Shown: positions 8,816-18,053, counted from the first letter of the stretch. The stretch: 64,000 bases of DNA from Gemmatimonadales bacterium (GCA_019637315.1 JAHBVU010000001.1:372001-436000), one strand, 5' to 3'. The notes: generated by a model not told the origin, from the sequence alone. Numbers and translations are program-made.

Positions 8816-9286
8816 ATGCCAGTCGTGAAGGTCACGCGGGCCGGGGTCAAGATGGCGCCGCGACAGGTGCCGACCGAGACCACCGCGACCATTCTGCCGA
8901 TGACCGTCGACCGGGTCGGGCAGGAGGCGCTCGAGGACGAGCAGCCCACCAAGGTGTCGAGTCTGGCCGAAGCGTTCGAGAAGTTCAAGCCGGCGCTCGA
9001 TTTCAAGACCAACGTGGGCGACGAGGGCACGGAGTTCGCCGCAGAGCTCGAATTCAAGAGCCTCAAGGACTTCGATCCCAAGCGAGTGATGACCCGGGAA
9101 CCGGGCAAGCGGAACGACGTCGCCGACCTGCAGAGCCAGATCGACCTGCTCCACCGGATGCGTGAGCGCTTCGCGGTGCTCTCGGTCCGGCGGGCATGGG
9201 ACAACCCGGATCAGCGCAAGGAAATCATCGAAGCGGTGGCCGAATTTCAGGACGCACTGCGGAAGATCTCCGGAGGTGACGCGTGA
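8816..9286 (+). CDS. tssB: Type VI secretion contractile sheath small subunit TssB (VipA)
   Basis: 156 residues, close to the family's usual 160-170. The C-terminal half carries the typical TssB arrangement: a DFDPKRVM segment, then helices LQSQIDLLHRMRERFAVL and ...RKEIIEAVAEFQDALRKI. TssB pairs with TssC to form the cytoplasmic sheath whose contraction drives the Hcp tube outward. The stop overlaps the next gene by four bases, as expected for coupled synthesis of an obligate heterodimer. The N-terminal stretch of about 45 residues (rich in Thr and Pro) is less conserved. Confidence 0.88.
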   Translation: MPVVKVTRAGVKMAPRQVPTETTATILPMTVDRVGQEALEDEQPTKVSSLAEAFEKFKPALDFKTNVGDEGTEFAAELEFKSLKDFDPKRVMTREPGKRNDVADLQSQIDLLHRMRERFAVLSVRRAWDNPDQRKEIIEAVAEFQDALRKISGGDA

Positions 9287-10617
9287 GCGAGGTCAAGACC
9301 GCGCAGGACATCATCGCCAAGAAGGGCGCGAGCAAGGCGATCGAGGAAATCTTCAATGTGATCCACCCGGCGCCGTCCAAGACGGCGCTCAAGGACATCT
9401 TCACCGCCGAGTCGGCCTCGCAGTTCCTCAAGCGGGTGACCGACTTCTCGAGCTTGCTGTCTGCGGAGGACAGCTACGATCAGGCGCTCAAGAAACTCGA
9501 TGCCCAGCTCAAGTCGCTCGAGTCGACGCGCGACGAGGTGCTCAAGCAGATCTACGAGAAGATCCGTCCGATCGAGCGGAGCTACCGTGAAATCCAGCTC
9601 TTCTTCGAGAATGCCGAAGTTCGGGACAGCGTGCAGCGTCCGCCGGTCGAGTTCTTCATTTTCAACGCTGATACCCGCGCGGTGACGAGCGACGTCAACA
9701 GTTCCACGATCCAGGCTGTCGACGAATTCGTTCAGAGTCGAAACGACAGCTTCAATTTCCGCCAGTTCATCTGCAACATGGTCCTGCCGGGCTACGTGCC
9801 CGACAATGTCCGGAAGCGCTTCGAGGACATGGCGAACAAATGGGGCATGCTGCTGATCGGTGATCTCAAGGACGAGTTGTCCTTCAAGTCGCTGTCCGAC
9901 CAGTTCCGCACTGACGGAGGCGCCTACGAGTTCCTCAAGCGTCCCGAAGACCGCGCCGCGGCCGACGTGGTCATTGCGGGCTTCGTCAAACTGCGTGACA
10001 AGCACTGGTTCGAAGCGGCCGACGACGACAGTGACAACGCGGATCTCTATGGTCCGTCGTCCCTTCTCTTTGCGGGCTCGCTGGCCCGGACCGATCGCAC
10101 CACCGGGGGCGGGATCGCTCAGGGTCCGGTCGGCATGATCTTCGGGCAGATTCGCGGTCCTGAGAAAGCCCGGATCGAGCCTCGGATTTCGCAGATGGAA
10201 CATCTGTCGATGGAACGGCAGGTGGTGACCATCATTCGGAACGAGGACAATCAGCTCTGCTTCGTCGGCAGCCGGACCCAGGCCGAAGATCCCAAGGGCG
10301 TGCTCAAGTTCTTCACGTCCTACCGGGTGCTGCGCTACCTGGAGCGTCGGATTGCCGTCTATCTCCGCCGGGTGGCCGAACAACGGCTGACGCGAGATCT
10401 CGTGAAGGAGCAGGTGCGCAATCCGATCGAGGAGTTCCTCGAGGACGAGCTGAAGAAGGGCACGATCTACAAGTACGACATCGACATCGACATGGATGAG
10501 GACAAGTTTGCGCAGGGTGTCCTCGACATCAAGCTCGAGGTGCTGCCGGTCGGCCCGGCCGAGACCTTCGAGCTCAAGATCGATACGCCTGACTTCAAGA
10601 AGGACGGCAAGGAGTAA
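9283..10617 (+). CDS. tssC: Type VI secretion contractile sheath large subunit TssC (VipB)
   Basis: 444 residues from GTG 9283 with CGGAGGTG immediately upstream; canonical TssC has about 490-500, so this is a compact version. The middle and C-terminal blocks resemble the family: LPGYVPDNVRKRFEDMANKW, the FAGSLARTDRTTGGG region, the FFTSYRVLRYLERRIAVYLRR helix and a C-terminal LDIKLEVLPVGPAETFELKI strand that would weave neighbouring sheath subunits. It acts with TssB in the cytoplasm and is recycled by ClpV, which is encoded downstream. Family membership rests on pattern and on context between tssB and an hcp-like gene. Confidence 0.85.
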   Translation: MSEVKTAQDIIAKKGASKAIEEIFNVIHPAPSKTALKDIFTAESASQFLKRVTDFSSLLSAEDSYDQALKKLDAQLKSLESTRDEVLKQIYEKIRPIERSYREIQLFFENAEVRDSVQRPPVEFFIFNADTRAVTSDVNSSTIQAVDEFVQSRNDSFNFRQFICNMVLPGYVPDNVRKRFEDMANKWGMLLIGDLKDELSFKSLSDQFRTDGGAYEFLKRPEDRAAADVVIAGFVKLRDKHWFEAADDDSDNADLYGPSSLLFAGSLARTDRTTGGGIAQGPVGMIFGQIRGPEKARIEPRISQMEHLSMERQVVTIIRNEDNQLCFVGSRTQAEDPKGVLKFFTSYRVLRYLERRIAVYLRRVAEQRLTRDLVKEQVRNPIEEFLEDELKKGTIYKYDIDIDMDEDKFAQGVLDIKLEVLPVGPAETFELKIDTPDFKKDGKE

Positions 10618-10631
10618 CGAAGGAGGACCGA

Positions 10632-11024
10632 ATGGCCGATGATAACAGCCGCGCCGACGAGGCCGCTGCGCTGAATCCGGATGGGTCGCCCAAGCGCGAC
10701 TTGCGGTACAGCAATCACGAGGATCGGACCGTTCGGGTCGACCGTGAGCTGGACGGCTCGGGCCGTCTGGCGCGCGGCGACCGCACCAAGATGTCGGTGT
10801 TGAACTTCTCGTCGCGTCATCCGGTGCGAACCGAACGGGATCCGGAATTCACCTTCCGGCCCGCTCCGTCGCCCGCCGCTGCCCCAGCGCCGCCACCCGG
10901 GGAGCCTCCGGTTGCTGCGGCGCCGGAGACCGATGTCTCCGCCGATGGTTCGACCGGCGAGACGGGAACCGCCGACCGAGCCTCGTCCGTGATGGATCGG
11001 GTCAAACAACTGTTCGGGTTTTAA
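10632..11024 (+). CDS. Small Pro/Ala-rich hypothetical protein between tssC and the tube gene
   Basis: 130 residues. The start at ATG 10632 is supported by AAGGAGGA six to twelve bases upstream. The N-terminal 75 residues are hydrophilic with many Arg and Asp residues (DLRYSNHEDRTVRVDREL). Residues of about 76-105 are a Pro/Ala linker (PAPSPAAAPAPPPGEPP), and the C-terminus is a short amphipathic helix (ASSVMDRVKQLFGF). There is no signal peptide or membrane span. I do not recognise it. Its place between sheath and tube genes suggests an accessory factor such as a tube chaperone, a sheath cap or a linker. It is not visibly related to TssA. Confidence 0.7.
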   Translation: MADDNSRADEAAALNPDGSPKRDLRYSNHEDRTVRVDRELDGSGRLARGDRTKMSVLNFSSRHPVRTERDPEFTFRPAPSPAAAPAPPPGEPPVAAAPETDVSADGSTGETGTADRASSVMDRVKQLFGF

Positions 11025-11051
11025 GCCTCTCGCCACTGTATCGGAGCTACC

Positions 11052-11492
11052 ATGGCCACGTATAACCGCGTCAAAGTCAAGATCGGTTCCATCGAGTTTC
11101 GTCCTGTCGAGGCCAAGTACACCATTACCCGAAACGCCAATCAGGTGGGACGCCGTGTGGGTGACTCGCTGATCGGCCGGGTCGAGGTGTGGATGGACGC
11201 CAGCGTGCTGGACAACCTGCCCCAGTCCGCGCAGATCGATCTCTGGAAAATTGCGACCGAGTCCAAGGACCCGCTCCACAAGATCGAGGTGACGTGGTAC
11301 CTCGACGAAGCGGACAAGGTGCTGCACGCGGTGGAGTTCATGGGCTGGATCGCGGCCTTCGAGGTCGGCAACCCGCAGGCCGACGTGTCGGGTGGCGGGG
11401 TCAGTTCGGTACAGTTCAAGAACCTGTTGCGGCTCGAGCTCGCCGTCGTGGTCGACGAGTCGAATGTGAGCAAGCACAAGTTCACGAAGTAA
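11052..11492 (+). CDS. tssD: Type VI tube protein, Hcp/TssD-like
   Basis: 146 residues, slightly shorter than classical Hcp (about 160-170). The pattern is all beta with one helix: opening strands around KVKIGSIEFRPVEAKYTIT, the GRVEVWMDAS strand, the QIDLWKIATESKDPLHKIEVTWY helix-strand unit, and a C-terminal VQFKNLLRLELAVVV strand. It resembles the divergent TssD annotated in Bacteroidota-type systems more than proteobacterial Hcp. Hexamers stack into the inner tube that is fired by sheath contraction. The neighbours (tssC upstream, gp25/tssE and vgrG downstream) support the call. Confidence 0.8.
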   Translation: MATYNRVKVKIGSIEFRPVEAKYTITRNANQVGRRVGDSLIGRVEVWMDASVLDNLPQSAQIDLWKIATESKDPLHKIEVTWYLDEADKVLHAVEFMGWIAAFEVGNPQADVSGGGVSSVQFKNLLRLELAVVVDESNVSKHKFTK

Positions 11493-11522
11493 CGAGCGCC
11501 CGTCGGCGCGCCGGACCGCATT

Positions 11523-11915
11523 GTGCTTTCGACCGCCCTCCCGCTCCGGATCGATGCGACCGGCTCGCTCGTCCGTCAGGACGATTTCGACGCGGTCCTC
11601 GGCCTGATCAGCGCGATGGCCGGAACGACCTCGACCACCTGGCCCCACGCCAGGTGGTTCGGGCTGTTCGAGGCGTTCACCGATGCGGGACGTCGTCAGC
11701 AGCAAGACCACGAGACGTTGAAGGATGCAATCAACCTCGCGCTGCGTGAGCTGGGGGTCGAGCAGTTCCGGGTCCAGTCAGTGACCACCGTACGCAGCGA
11801 CCATGGTTTCGGTCACCGGCATTTTCGGATCACCATGACCGACGCTCTGGGCCGTTCACGATTTGCCGAGCTGGATAGCGACGGCCGGCGCGCTCCGACG
11901 GAGTCAGCACCATGA
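11523..11915 (+). CDS. tssE: gp25/TssE-like baseplate wedge protein
   Basis: 130 residues from GTG 11523; the usual family length is 130-180. The opening PLRIDATGSLVRQDDF matches the start of gp25-like baseplate proteins (PLRxDxxG followed by an acidic turn). The helix ETLKDAINLALRELGVEQFRVQSV and the paired strands FRITMTD also fit. The usual FG block of the fold is replaced by WPHARWFGLF. In the family this protein nucleates the sheath at the baseplate. The last codons overlap vgrG by four bases. The call is mainly pattern and order; a tail-fibre adaptor is a weaker alternative. Confidence 0.65.
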   Translation: MLSTALPLRIDATGSLVRQDDFDAVLGLISAMAGTTSTTWPHARWFGLFEAFTDAGRRQQQDHETLKDAINLALRELGVEQFRVQSVTTVRSDHGFGHRHFRITMTDALGRSRFAELDSDGRRAPTESAP

Positions 11916-13759
11916 AAGTCACCGTCTTCGTTACCATCGGTGATCTGGTGCTCCGCAACAGCGAGCTCGATCTGCTCGAGGTCGTTCAGGAGCTGGGACA
12001 GCATACCACCTGTCGCATCGAGTTTATCCGCGACTCGGCGATGGATGTGTCACTCGAGCAGTTGCTCCGTGATGAGGTGGTGGTCACGCTCAAGGGCGAG
12101 AGTGGCCAGATCATCCCGATATTTCGGGGCGCCATCGGTGACGGTGTGCAGAGCCATCTGCTCAATTATGGTTCGCGATTCCGCCTCGAGGCCACCTCGG
12201 CGTCGGAGCGCCTCGAGTATGTCAACACGGCCTACTTTCCCCAGAGCACCTTCGGCGACATTGCCTCAGAGTTCGGCGTCCGGATCGAGGGCTCGGTCCG
12301 ACGCGATCAGGCTCCGCTCGACCTGGTACAGTGGAACGAGACGGAGTTTGCATTCCTGAAGCGCCTGGCCGACGAGCACGGCGCCTTTCTGGTCACTCAG
12401 GGAGAAGAACCGGAGTTGCGCACCGAGTTCAAGGACCAGGGCTGGGAACTCGTCTGGGGGGACAGCCTGCTCGAGGCGAGTGTCCGGGCGCGGCCGACCA
12501 GTCATGGCGTGTCCGGGGCGAGCTATGATCCGCTCACCAAGCATACGCATCGACACGCCGGTGTTCGCCAGAATCCGCCCTCGTTAGGCGGAGCCGCCAA
12601 AGTCGTCAACGCCGTGACCGACCTGGCCCGCCAGATGGGAGGCGACCCCGGTCTCGAGTTTCCCACCGCTCGGGAGACCACCCATCAGAGCTTCAAGACG
12701 ATTCTGCGGCAGGAGAGCGAGCGCGCCCTGGGCAGCGCCGTTCTAGTCGAAGGTCACAGCGTCAAGGTCGGTCTCGGCGCTGGCGACCTGGTCGAGTTGA
12801 TCGGCGGTGTCAACTTCACGCTGCCTACGACCGGCAAGCTTGGCCTGATCAAGGTGGTTCACACTTTTCAGGATCAGCACTACAGCAACCGGTTCGTGGC
12901 AACGCCCTGGAAGACCTTTACCAACCTCGAACGCCCGCCGACGCCGCGAGCCCGTACCGTCGTCACGGCAGAAGTCGTCGAGACCGCGACTGATCCGGAG
13001 AAGCTGGGTCGAGTCCGCGTCGCATATCGTTGGCAGACCGGCGACAGCATGACCGGCTGGGCCAGGCTCGCCGTGCCGCACGCCGGCAATGGGCGAGGCA
13101 TCATGTTCCTTCCCGAGGTGGGCGACGAGGTCCTCGTCGCGTTCGACGATGGGGACCCCGAATATCCGATCGTGGTCGGCTCGCTCTGGAACGGCCGGGA
13201 TCTCCCGCCCGAGGCAACCGAACAGAATACTGCCAAGCGGATCATTACCCGGTCGGGCAACACGATCCAGTTCCTCGATGACGACGGCAAGGAGACGATC
13301 GAGATCTTCACCCCGGAAGGGCGCTGCCTCGTCCAGCTCACCAATCAGGGGAGTCATCCGGTCGTCACCGTCTATTCGGAGGGTGACATCGCGCTCGAGG
13401 CCAAGGAGGAGATCCGGCTCAAGTGCAAGAAGCTGGTGCATGACGTCGGGACCGATGTTGTCATCAAGGCCGGTGGAGACGTTTCCGTGGAAGCCGCTGC
13501 CAACGCCATCATCAAAGCCAACGTCGATGCGGCGCTGTCGGGCACGAATGCGATTCTCAAGGGTGCCGCCATGGTCGAGTCGGTTGCCGGCGGCATCAAC
13601 AGCGTCGTCGGCTCAATGGTGCATATCCAGCCGCCCGGGTTCATGGGCAAGCAGGTCAATCCCAAGTCGGCCCAGGTGCCCAAGGTCGACGTCGGTTCCC
13701 GGCCAACGCCCCAGGTGGCGGATCCCGAGCGGACGGCAGATCCCGAGACGCCGCGATGA
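11912..13759 (+). CDS. vgrG: VgrG/TssI spike protein
   Basis: 615 residues. The N-terminal half has the gp27-like fold pattern (LRLEATSASERLEYVNT, QWNETEFAFLKRLADEHGAFL, and ...FKTILRQESERALGSAVLVEGHS). The gp5-like OB domain follows at about 350-430 (VVETATDPEKLGRVRVAYRW, then GWARLAVPHAGNGRGIMFLPEVGDEVLVAF and DPEYPIVVGSLWNG). The C-terminus (about 450-590) is a regular beta-helix (GDIALEAKEEIRLKCKKL and GGDVSVEAAANAIIKA). Trimers form the puncturing spike and accept the PAAR tip, which is encoded divergently at 4402-5805. There is no obvious C-terminal enzymatic extension, so effectors are expected to be separate cargo. Coupled to tssE by an overlap. Confidence 0.93.
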   Translation: MKVTVFVTIGDLVLRNSELDLLEVVQELGQHTTCRIEFIRDSAMDVSLEQLLRDEVVVTLKGESGQIIPIFRGAIGDGVQSHLLNYGSRFRLEATSASERLEYVNTAYFPQSTFGDIASEFGVRIEGSVRRDQAPLDLVQWNETEFAFLKRLADEHGAFLVTQGEEPELRTEFKDQGWELVWGDSLLEASVRARPTSHGVSGASYDPLTKHTHRHAGVRQNPPSLGGAAKVVNAVTDLARQMGGDPGLEFPTARETTHQSFKTILRQESERALGSAVLVEGHSVKVGLGAGDLVELIGGVNFTLPTTGKLGLIKVVHTFQDQHYSNRFVATPWKTFTNLERPPTPRARTVVTAEVVETATDPEKLGRVRVAYRWQTGDSMTGWARLAVPHAGNGRGIMFLPEVGDEVLVAFDDGDPEYPIVVGSLWNGRDLPPEATEQNTAKRIITRSGNTIQFLDDDGKETIEIFTPEGRCLVQLTNQGSHPVVTVYSEGDIALEAKEEIRLKCKKLVHDVGTDVVIKAGGDVSVEAAANAIIKANVDAALSGTNAILKGAAMVESVAGGINSVVGSMVHIQPPGFMGKQVNPKSAQVPKVDVGSRPTPQVADPERTADPETPR

Positions 13760-13769
13760 CCGGGTTGCC

Positions 13770-15500
13770 ATGAGCGACTTCAAGAGCCTCCGACCGCCGG
13801 AACGCAGCGCGACCGACATTGCCCGGGAGCTGCGCGAGCACTTCACCCGGTCGCTCTACGAGGTGACTGGTGCGCAGGCCCAGCCCGATCCGGTGCTCGG
13901 GGCGCTCTTTCATGCGCTGGCAGTGCAGGTCGATCGGGTCTATCAGGAGGCTGACCAGGTCTTCTTTGCCGCGGCGCTCGATGATTTGATCCGCGGCCTC
14001 GGGATGCCGGCGAGGTTGGCACGTCCGGCCCAGGCCGTGGTGCAGTTTTCCCAGTTGCAGGGCCGCGAAACGATCTCGTCGGAAACGGAGTTGATCGGCT
14101 ACCAGGCGACTGGTGCGCAGGCCGTCTTTACACCGGATGCTCCGGTCGATATCGCGCCCACCGAGATCGTCTTTGCTGCCGTTGCGGAGGCGGGGCGACT
14201 GTCGACCCTTCCTGGTGCGCGGCTGCCATGGGTCAATCAGCCGATCCTCCCCGGCAACTCTACTCCGATCGAGCTCTCGTCGGCGGCACCGACGCTGTTC
14301 CTGGCGTTCGAAACCGACGCCGAGCACTTGAGTCGAATCGGTCTCTATGTCGAGGCGGCCAGCCAGGCCTCGCCGATCCTGGCCGTACTGGCTCGGAGCC
14401 CGTGGCAGCTGCTCGATGGACGCGGCCAGGTCACCGAGCGTGGCGTGCTCCGGTCTTCGCGAACTCGGGGAGGAATGCAGCGGTTGGATTTCGTCAAGGA
14501 TCGCCGCGCAGCGACCGTCGAGCCGGGTGACGTCGATCGGCTGGTGCCGCTGGTTGGCGGGGTCTACGGAGCCAACGTGTGGCTGATGCCGGAGCTGGCA
14601 CCGGATCGCCGCTGGCGCTCCGGACTTCCCCCGGCAATTGCGGCAGCGGTGCCGCGGGTGCTTCCGCCCGGGCACGAGCGGGCGCTCGACCGCCAGCTGG
14701 CCTGGCTTCAGGTGCCGCTGCCCGCGGGCAGTCGCGGCGTCGCGAGTCAGATTGCCCGGGTGGCGGTCAACTGTGTCACCGCCTCCAACATCGAAGCATG
14801 GAACGAGCAGATCGACTTCGGCCGCATGGGTGCCGTCGTCAGTCACCGCCCGCTTGGCGCAACCGATCGTCACATCATGGGGGTGTTGGGCGTGACCGGC
14901 GAGAGTGGCACACCGTACCTCGACATCTCGGATCTCGAAGCGCCGCCCGGCTCGGGTCGTTACCGCTATCGGGGCAATGCCCGATTCGAGTTCACGCCTG
15001 CCAAGCAGGCCAGCGGACGATACGACGGCTACGGCATGATGCGGCTGCTCTACTGCGACGGTGAAGGCGGTAACGGCATTGCCGTCGGGGAGATCAAGCA
15101 GATCCGGAGCGAGCTGGCCCGGAACCCAACGGCCCGAGTTGCCAACCTGACCCCGACCCGTGGCGGGGCGGCACCGCCGGCCTACACGGATGCGCGCGAC
15201 CGATTCGCGGAGTTGCTCCGCACCCGCGAACGGGTCGTTACCCCTGCCGACATCGAAATCGCGGCGAAAGCAACCGAGCCTCGAATCGGCCAGGTCAAGG
15301 TGGCCAGCGCCTCGCAGATCACCGACACCGGGTTGGAGCTCGTCACGGATGTTACGGTGTCGGTGTCACCCGAGGATTTTGCCGATCCCGAGGCTGAGCT
15401 CGAGCGCCTCCGGACCGAGCTGGAGCAGTACCTCGGCGAGCGCTGCATGATCGGTCAGCAGATTCGAGTCGCTATCGCCGAGGAGCGGCGCGCCTCGTGA
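13770..15500 (+). CDS. tssF: TssF-like baseplate component
   Basis: 576 residues from ATG 13770, ten bases after the vgrG stop; the frame is open much further upstream but there overlaps vgrG. The length matches TssF (about 580-620). Recognisable features are an N-terminal helical region (ATDIARELREHFTRSLYEVTG, VLGALFHALAVQVDRVYQEADQVFFAAALDDL), then a beta-rich section starting with GLGMPARLARPAQAVVQFS. A C-terminal helix-strand unit (RERVVTPADIEIAAKATEPRIGQVKV) is typical of phage gpJ/gp6-type wedges. Its partner would be the TssG-like product of the next gene, which it overlaps by four bases. Sequence is divergent, so the name rests on fold pattern, size and gene order. Confidence 0.7.
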   Translation: MSDFKSLRPPERSATDIARELREHFTRSLYEVTGAQAQPDPVLGALFHALAVQVDRVYQEADQVFFAAALDDLIRGLGMPARLARPAQAVVQFSQLQGRETISSETELIGYQATGAQAVFTPDAPVDIAPTEIVFAAVAEAGRLSTLPGARLPWVNQPILPGNSTPIELSSAAPTLFLAFETDAEHLSRIGLYVEAASQASPILAVLARSPWQLLDGRGQVTERGVLRSSRTRGGMQRLDFVKDRRAATVEPGDVDRLVPLVGGVYGANVWLMPELAPDRRWRSGLPPAIAAAVPRVLPPGHERALDRQLAWLQVPLPAGSRGVASQIARVAVNCVTASNIEAWNEQIDFGRMGAVVSHRPLGATDRHIMGVLGVTGESGTPYLDISDLEAPPGSGRYRYRGNARFEFTPAKQASGRYDGYGMMRLLYCDGEGGNGIAVGEIKQIRSELARNPTARVANLTPTRGGAAPPAYTDARDRFAELLRTRERVVTPADIEIAAKATEPRIGQVKVASASQITDTGLELVTDVTVSVSPEDFADPEAELERLRTELEQYLGERCMIGQQIRVAIAEERRAS

Positions 15501-16405
15501 CCGCCGTGATGCCCGACCTGGCGGCCACCTATCGCGGCGTGCGCCACACGCTCGATTCGGCGGTTCCCGCACTGCTCCGGCTCGGTGTGGATCCCGATCG
15601 TATCGTGCTCACGGCAGCCGGGGCCGGATGGATTCGCGGCACCATCGTGTCGCAGCACCCCTCGCCGGGAGAAACTCTCTATCCGGAGACCAGAGTCACG
15701 CTGGGTGTGGCGGGCACCGGAGCGCTCGAATCGGTGCCGTTTCCGATGCGAGACAGCGCCGAGGGCGAGTTTCGCATCGACCGGCTCTTCGGCTTGTTCG
15801 ACAACCACTTTCTTCGACTGATTCACCACCTTCGCGCCGCAGGCGGTCTGCTCGACCTCCACCCGGATGACAGTGAGGGCGCCAATCGCTGGATCGTGGA
15901 GATCTTCCGCCTGAGTTCCGCGCCGTGGCCGCGTGAACGCTGGTACGACATTGCGCGTCTCCTGCCCGCGCTGCACCGCATTGCCGGGCGGGTGGACGGC
16001 CCTGCTCTGGCGCTCAAGGCGGTGTTTCGAATCCCGGCGTCACCGATTCGCCTGGTGGCTGGGATCGCGCCGGTTCCCGACGATCGTCGAACCAGGCTCG
16101 GTCTCCAGAACGGGCGTCTCGGTATCGATGCGCTGATCGGTGACGGGATCACAGCCGCAGTAGGCGTCGAAATCGAGATCGGACCGGTCGACCTGCGTAC
16201 CTACCGTCGTCTGCAGACGCCGGCGGAGTATCGGCAGCGACAGGCGCTGTACCGGCTGGTGCTGCCGGCTCATCTGCGTCACGATGTGCGCGAACGATGG
16301 GTCGTCGGCGACCGGCTCGAGCCGGCCGTGCTGAGTGATCCCGGCCGGGAGGCGGCGCTGGGCGTCAACAGTTACCTGGGTTCTCCCGGGAGGAGTGCAG
16401 CATAA
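15497..16405 (+). CDS. tssG: TssG-like baseplate protein with N-terminal PASTA-like segment
   Basis: 302 residues from GTG 15497. The first 75 residues contain a PASTA-like pattern (VDPDRIVLTAAGAG, WIRGTIVSQHPSPGETLYP, TRVTLGVAG), which is not part of normal TssG. The remainder matches TssG features: DLHPDDSEGANRWIVEIFRLS near the start of the core, then RLGLQNGRLGIDALIGDGI, VGVEIEIGPVDLRTYRRL and a C-terminal ALGVNSYLG ending. TssG and TssF form the baseplate wedge around VgrG. The gene overlaps tssF by four bases and tssK by one, indicating stoichiometric coupling. PASTA modules elsewhere bind muropeptides or beta-lactams; the function here is unknown. Confidence 0.7.
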   Translation: MTAVMPDLAATYRGVRHTLDSAVPALLRLGVDPDRIVLTAAGAGWIRGTIVSQHPSPGETLYPETRVTLGVAGTGALESVPFPMRDSAEGEFRIDRLFGLFDNHFLRLIHHLRAAGGLLDLHPDDSEGANRWIVEIFRLSSAPWPRERWYDIARLLPALHRIAGRVDGPALALKAVFRIPASPIRLVAGIAPVPDDRRTRLGLQNGRLGIDALIGDGITAAVGVEIEIGPVDLRTYRRLQTPAEYRQRQALYRLVLPAHLRHDVRERWVVGDRLEPAVLSDPGREAALGVNSYLGSPGRSAA

Positions 16406-18048
16406 TGGAGCGTGATCCGTACTTCCGCTCGGTCAACTGGACGACCGGGATGTTGCTGACACCGGAGCATTTTCTCCGCCAGGACCGTTATGTCGAGGAG
16501 CAGGTTGCCTGGTTGCTCCGCTACTGCCTCGCAGGAACGGGTCTGGTCGGCGGCGGGGTTCGGCTCGACGCCGTCGAGCAGGGCTTGGCCAAGTTCGATC
16601 CGAAGATCGATCTGGTGAACGACGGCGATCGGCTGCGGATCACGGTGCTTCGGGCTCGCGGCATCACTCCCAGCGGTGAAATCGTCGAGGTCGACGAATC
16701 GCGGCCGCTGCACGGCGAAGTGCGCCGCGGTGACCTCGCGGGCGTCAGCGAGCTGCTGGTGTACGTCGTTCGGATGGCGGAAAAGGAACCCGATCCTGAG
16801 TCGGTGGGTCGCGACCCCGGCAACCCCAATCAGGCTGCTCTCAATCGGATTCGCTACGAGGTCCAGCTCGGCATTACCGCGGAGCTTGGCCCGATGGCGA
16901 TTGCCGTCGGTCGTTTGCGACGCGCCTCGGAATCGCTCGGCTTCGAACTCGATGGCCAGTACATCCCGCCGTGCGCCTCACTGATTGCGCACAGCGCGCT
17001 GCACAATGCCGCGACACGAATCCAGTCGGAGGTTCGTCTGCTCAGCAACGAGTACCAGCTGGTGCACGAGCGGGCAGGGCACTTTGCCGACCGGACCGCA
17101 GCACGCGGTGTCGACGTCCGCAGCGATCTCGAGATTCGGGCCTTTGTCGAGCGTGCCGTCCTTGCGCTCGAGACGGCGGCGTATGAAACGGCCGATCTCG
17201 CGATTCCCCCGGTCCGGTTCTTTCAGCAGATCGAGCGCGCCAGCCGACTGATCGCGCTGGCGCTCAACCTGAGTCCCTCGACCCGACAGTTCTTCAAGGA
17301 GCTGGGCCAGGTCGACGCCGGGTACACGGAACTCCTCGACGCCGAGCAAGGGTTGCTGGCGGTGCAACGCGAGCTCGACCGACGGGAAGAGCTACGGCCA
17401 TTGGTGGTCCGCTCGACGGACACGCTGCAGCGACTCCGCCGCCTGGTCGATGCGCTGGCCGGCAAGTACGTGGACTACCGCCAGAACCGCAACATCGAGT
17501 CGATCCGCTTCATGCTGGATCGCGATGGCGAGCACTTCTACGAAGCTGTCACCTCTCCATCGCACCCGCAGCGTGATGGCGATCTGCTCACCTTTGTCTT
17601 CACACAACTCGAGCTCAGCGGACGTCATGAGTACCGCGTGGTGCTGACGGGCGATCCGCGGGCCAGCGCGCAATGGGCCGTGGGCCAGGAGCTGAGCGTC
17701 ACGCTGCGCGTCAACGCGTCCGGTGGACCGCGAGCGCCAATGACGCGTTCGGCGATGTGCGAAGTCGAGGGGCAGCGCAACTTTGCCGTCAATTTCGATA
17801 CGCCGCAGGATGTGACGACCATTGCGGGTCTTACCGTCACCGTGCAGCCGGGCCACGGCATCCGCGGTGCGGTCCTGTTCCGCCGCCGGCTGGGCGTGGT
17901 CGGGTCGGGCGGTGGTGCGGCAATGCCATTGCCAGCCGCGCCGCCGATCGCTCCGGAGGTACCGGCGCCGGCTCCAGCACCCTCGGCCGAGTCGCCGGCG
18001 TCGCCGCGGCCGCCCAAGATCAAAGTGAACCTTCCGAAACGGTCGTAG
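16405..18048 (+). CDS. tssK: Type VI secretion baseplate protein TssK
   Basis: 547 residues. The ATG 16405 overlaps the tssG stop by one base and GGGAGGAG lies at 16388-16395. The N-terminus VNWTTGMLLTPEHFLRQDRYVE matches the conserved TssK opening (W..GM.L.PqHF). The body follows the family through the helical region around 180-350 and the C-terminal beta part (FTQLELSGRHEYRVVL). Canonical TssK has about 440-450 residues; here roughly 60-90 extra residues form a Pro/Ala-rich basic tail. In known systems TssK trimers link the baseplate to the TssL/TssM membrane complex. Those genes are absent nearby, so its docking partner here is unclear. Confidence 0.85.
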   Translation: MERDPYFRSVNWTTGMLLTPEHFLRQDRYVEEQVAWLLRYCLAGTGLVGGGVRLDAVEQGLAKFDPKIDLVNDGDRLRITVLRARGITPSGEIVEVDESRPLHGEVRRGDLAGVSELLVYVVRMAEKEPDPESVGRDPGNPNQAALNRIRYEVQLGITAELGPMAIAVGRLRRASESLGFELDGQYIPPCASLIAHSALHNAATRIQSEVRLLSNEYQLVHERAGHFADRTAARGVDVRSDLEIRAFVERAVLALETAAYETADLAIPPVRFFQQIERASRLIALALNLSPSTRQFFKELGQVDAGYTELLDAEQGLLAVQRELDRREELRPLVVRSTDTLQRLRRLVDALAGKYVDYRQNRNIESIRFMLDRDGEHFYEAVTSPSHPQRDGDLLTFVFTQLELSGRHEYRVVLTGDPRASAQWAVGQELSVTLRVNASGGPRAPMTRSAMCEVEGQRNFAVNFDTPQDVTTIAGLTVTVQPGHGIRGAVLFRRRLGVVGSGGGAAMPLPAAPPIAPEVPAPAPAPSAESPASPRPPKIKVNLPKRS

Positions 18049-18053
18049 TCGCC

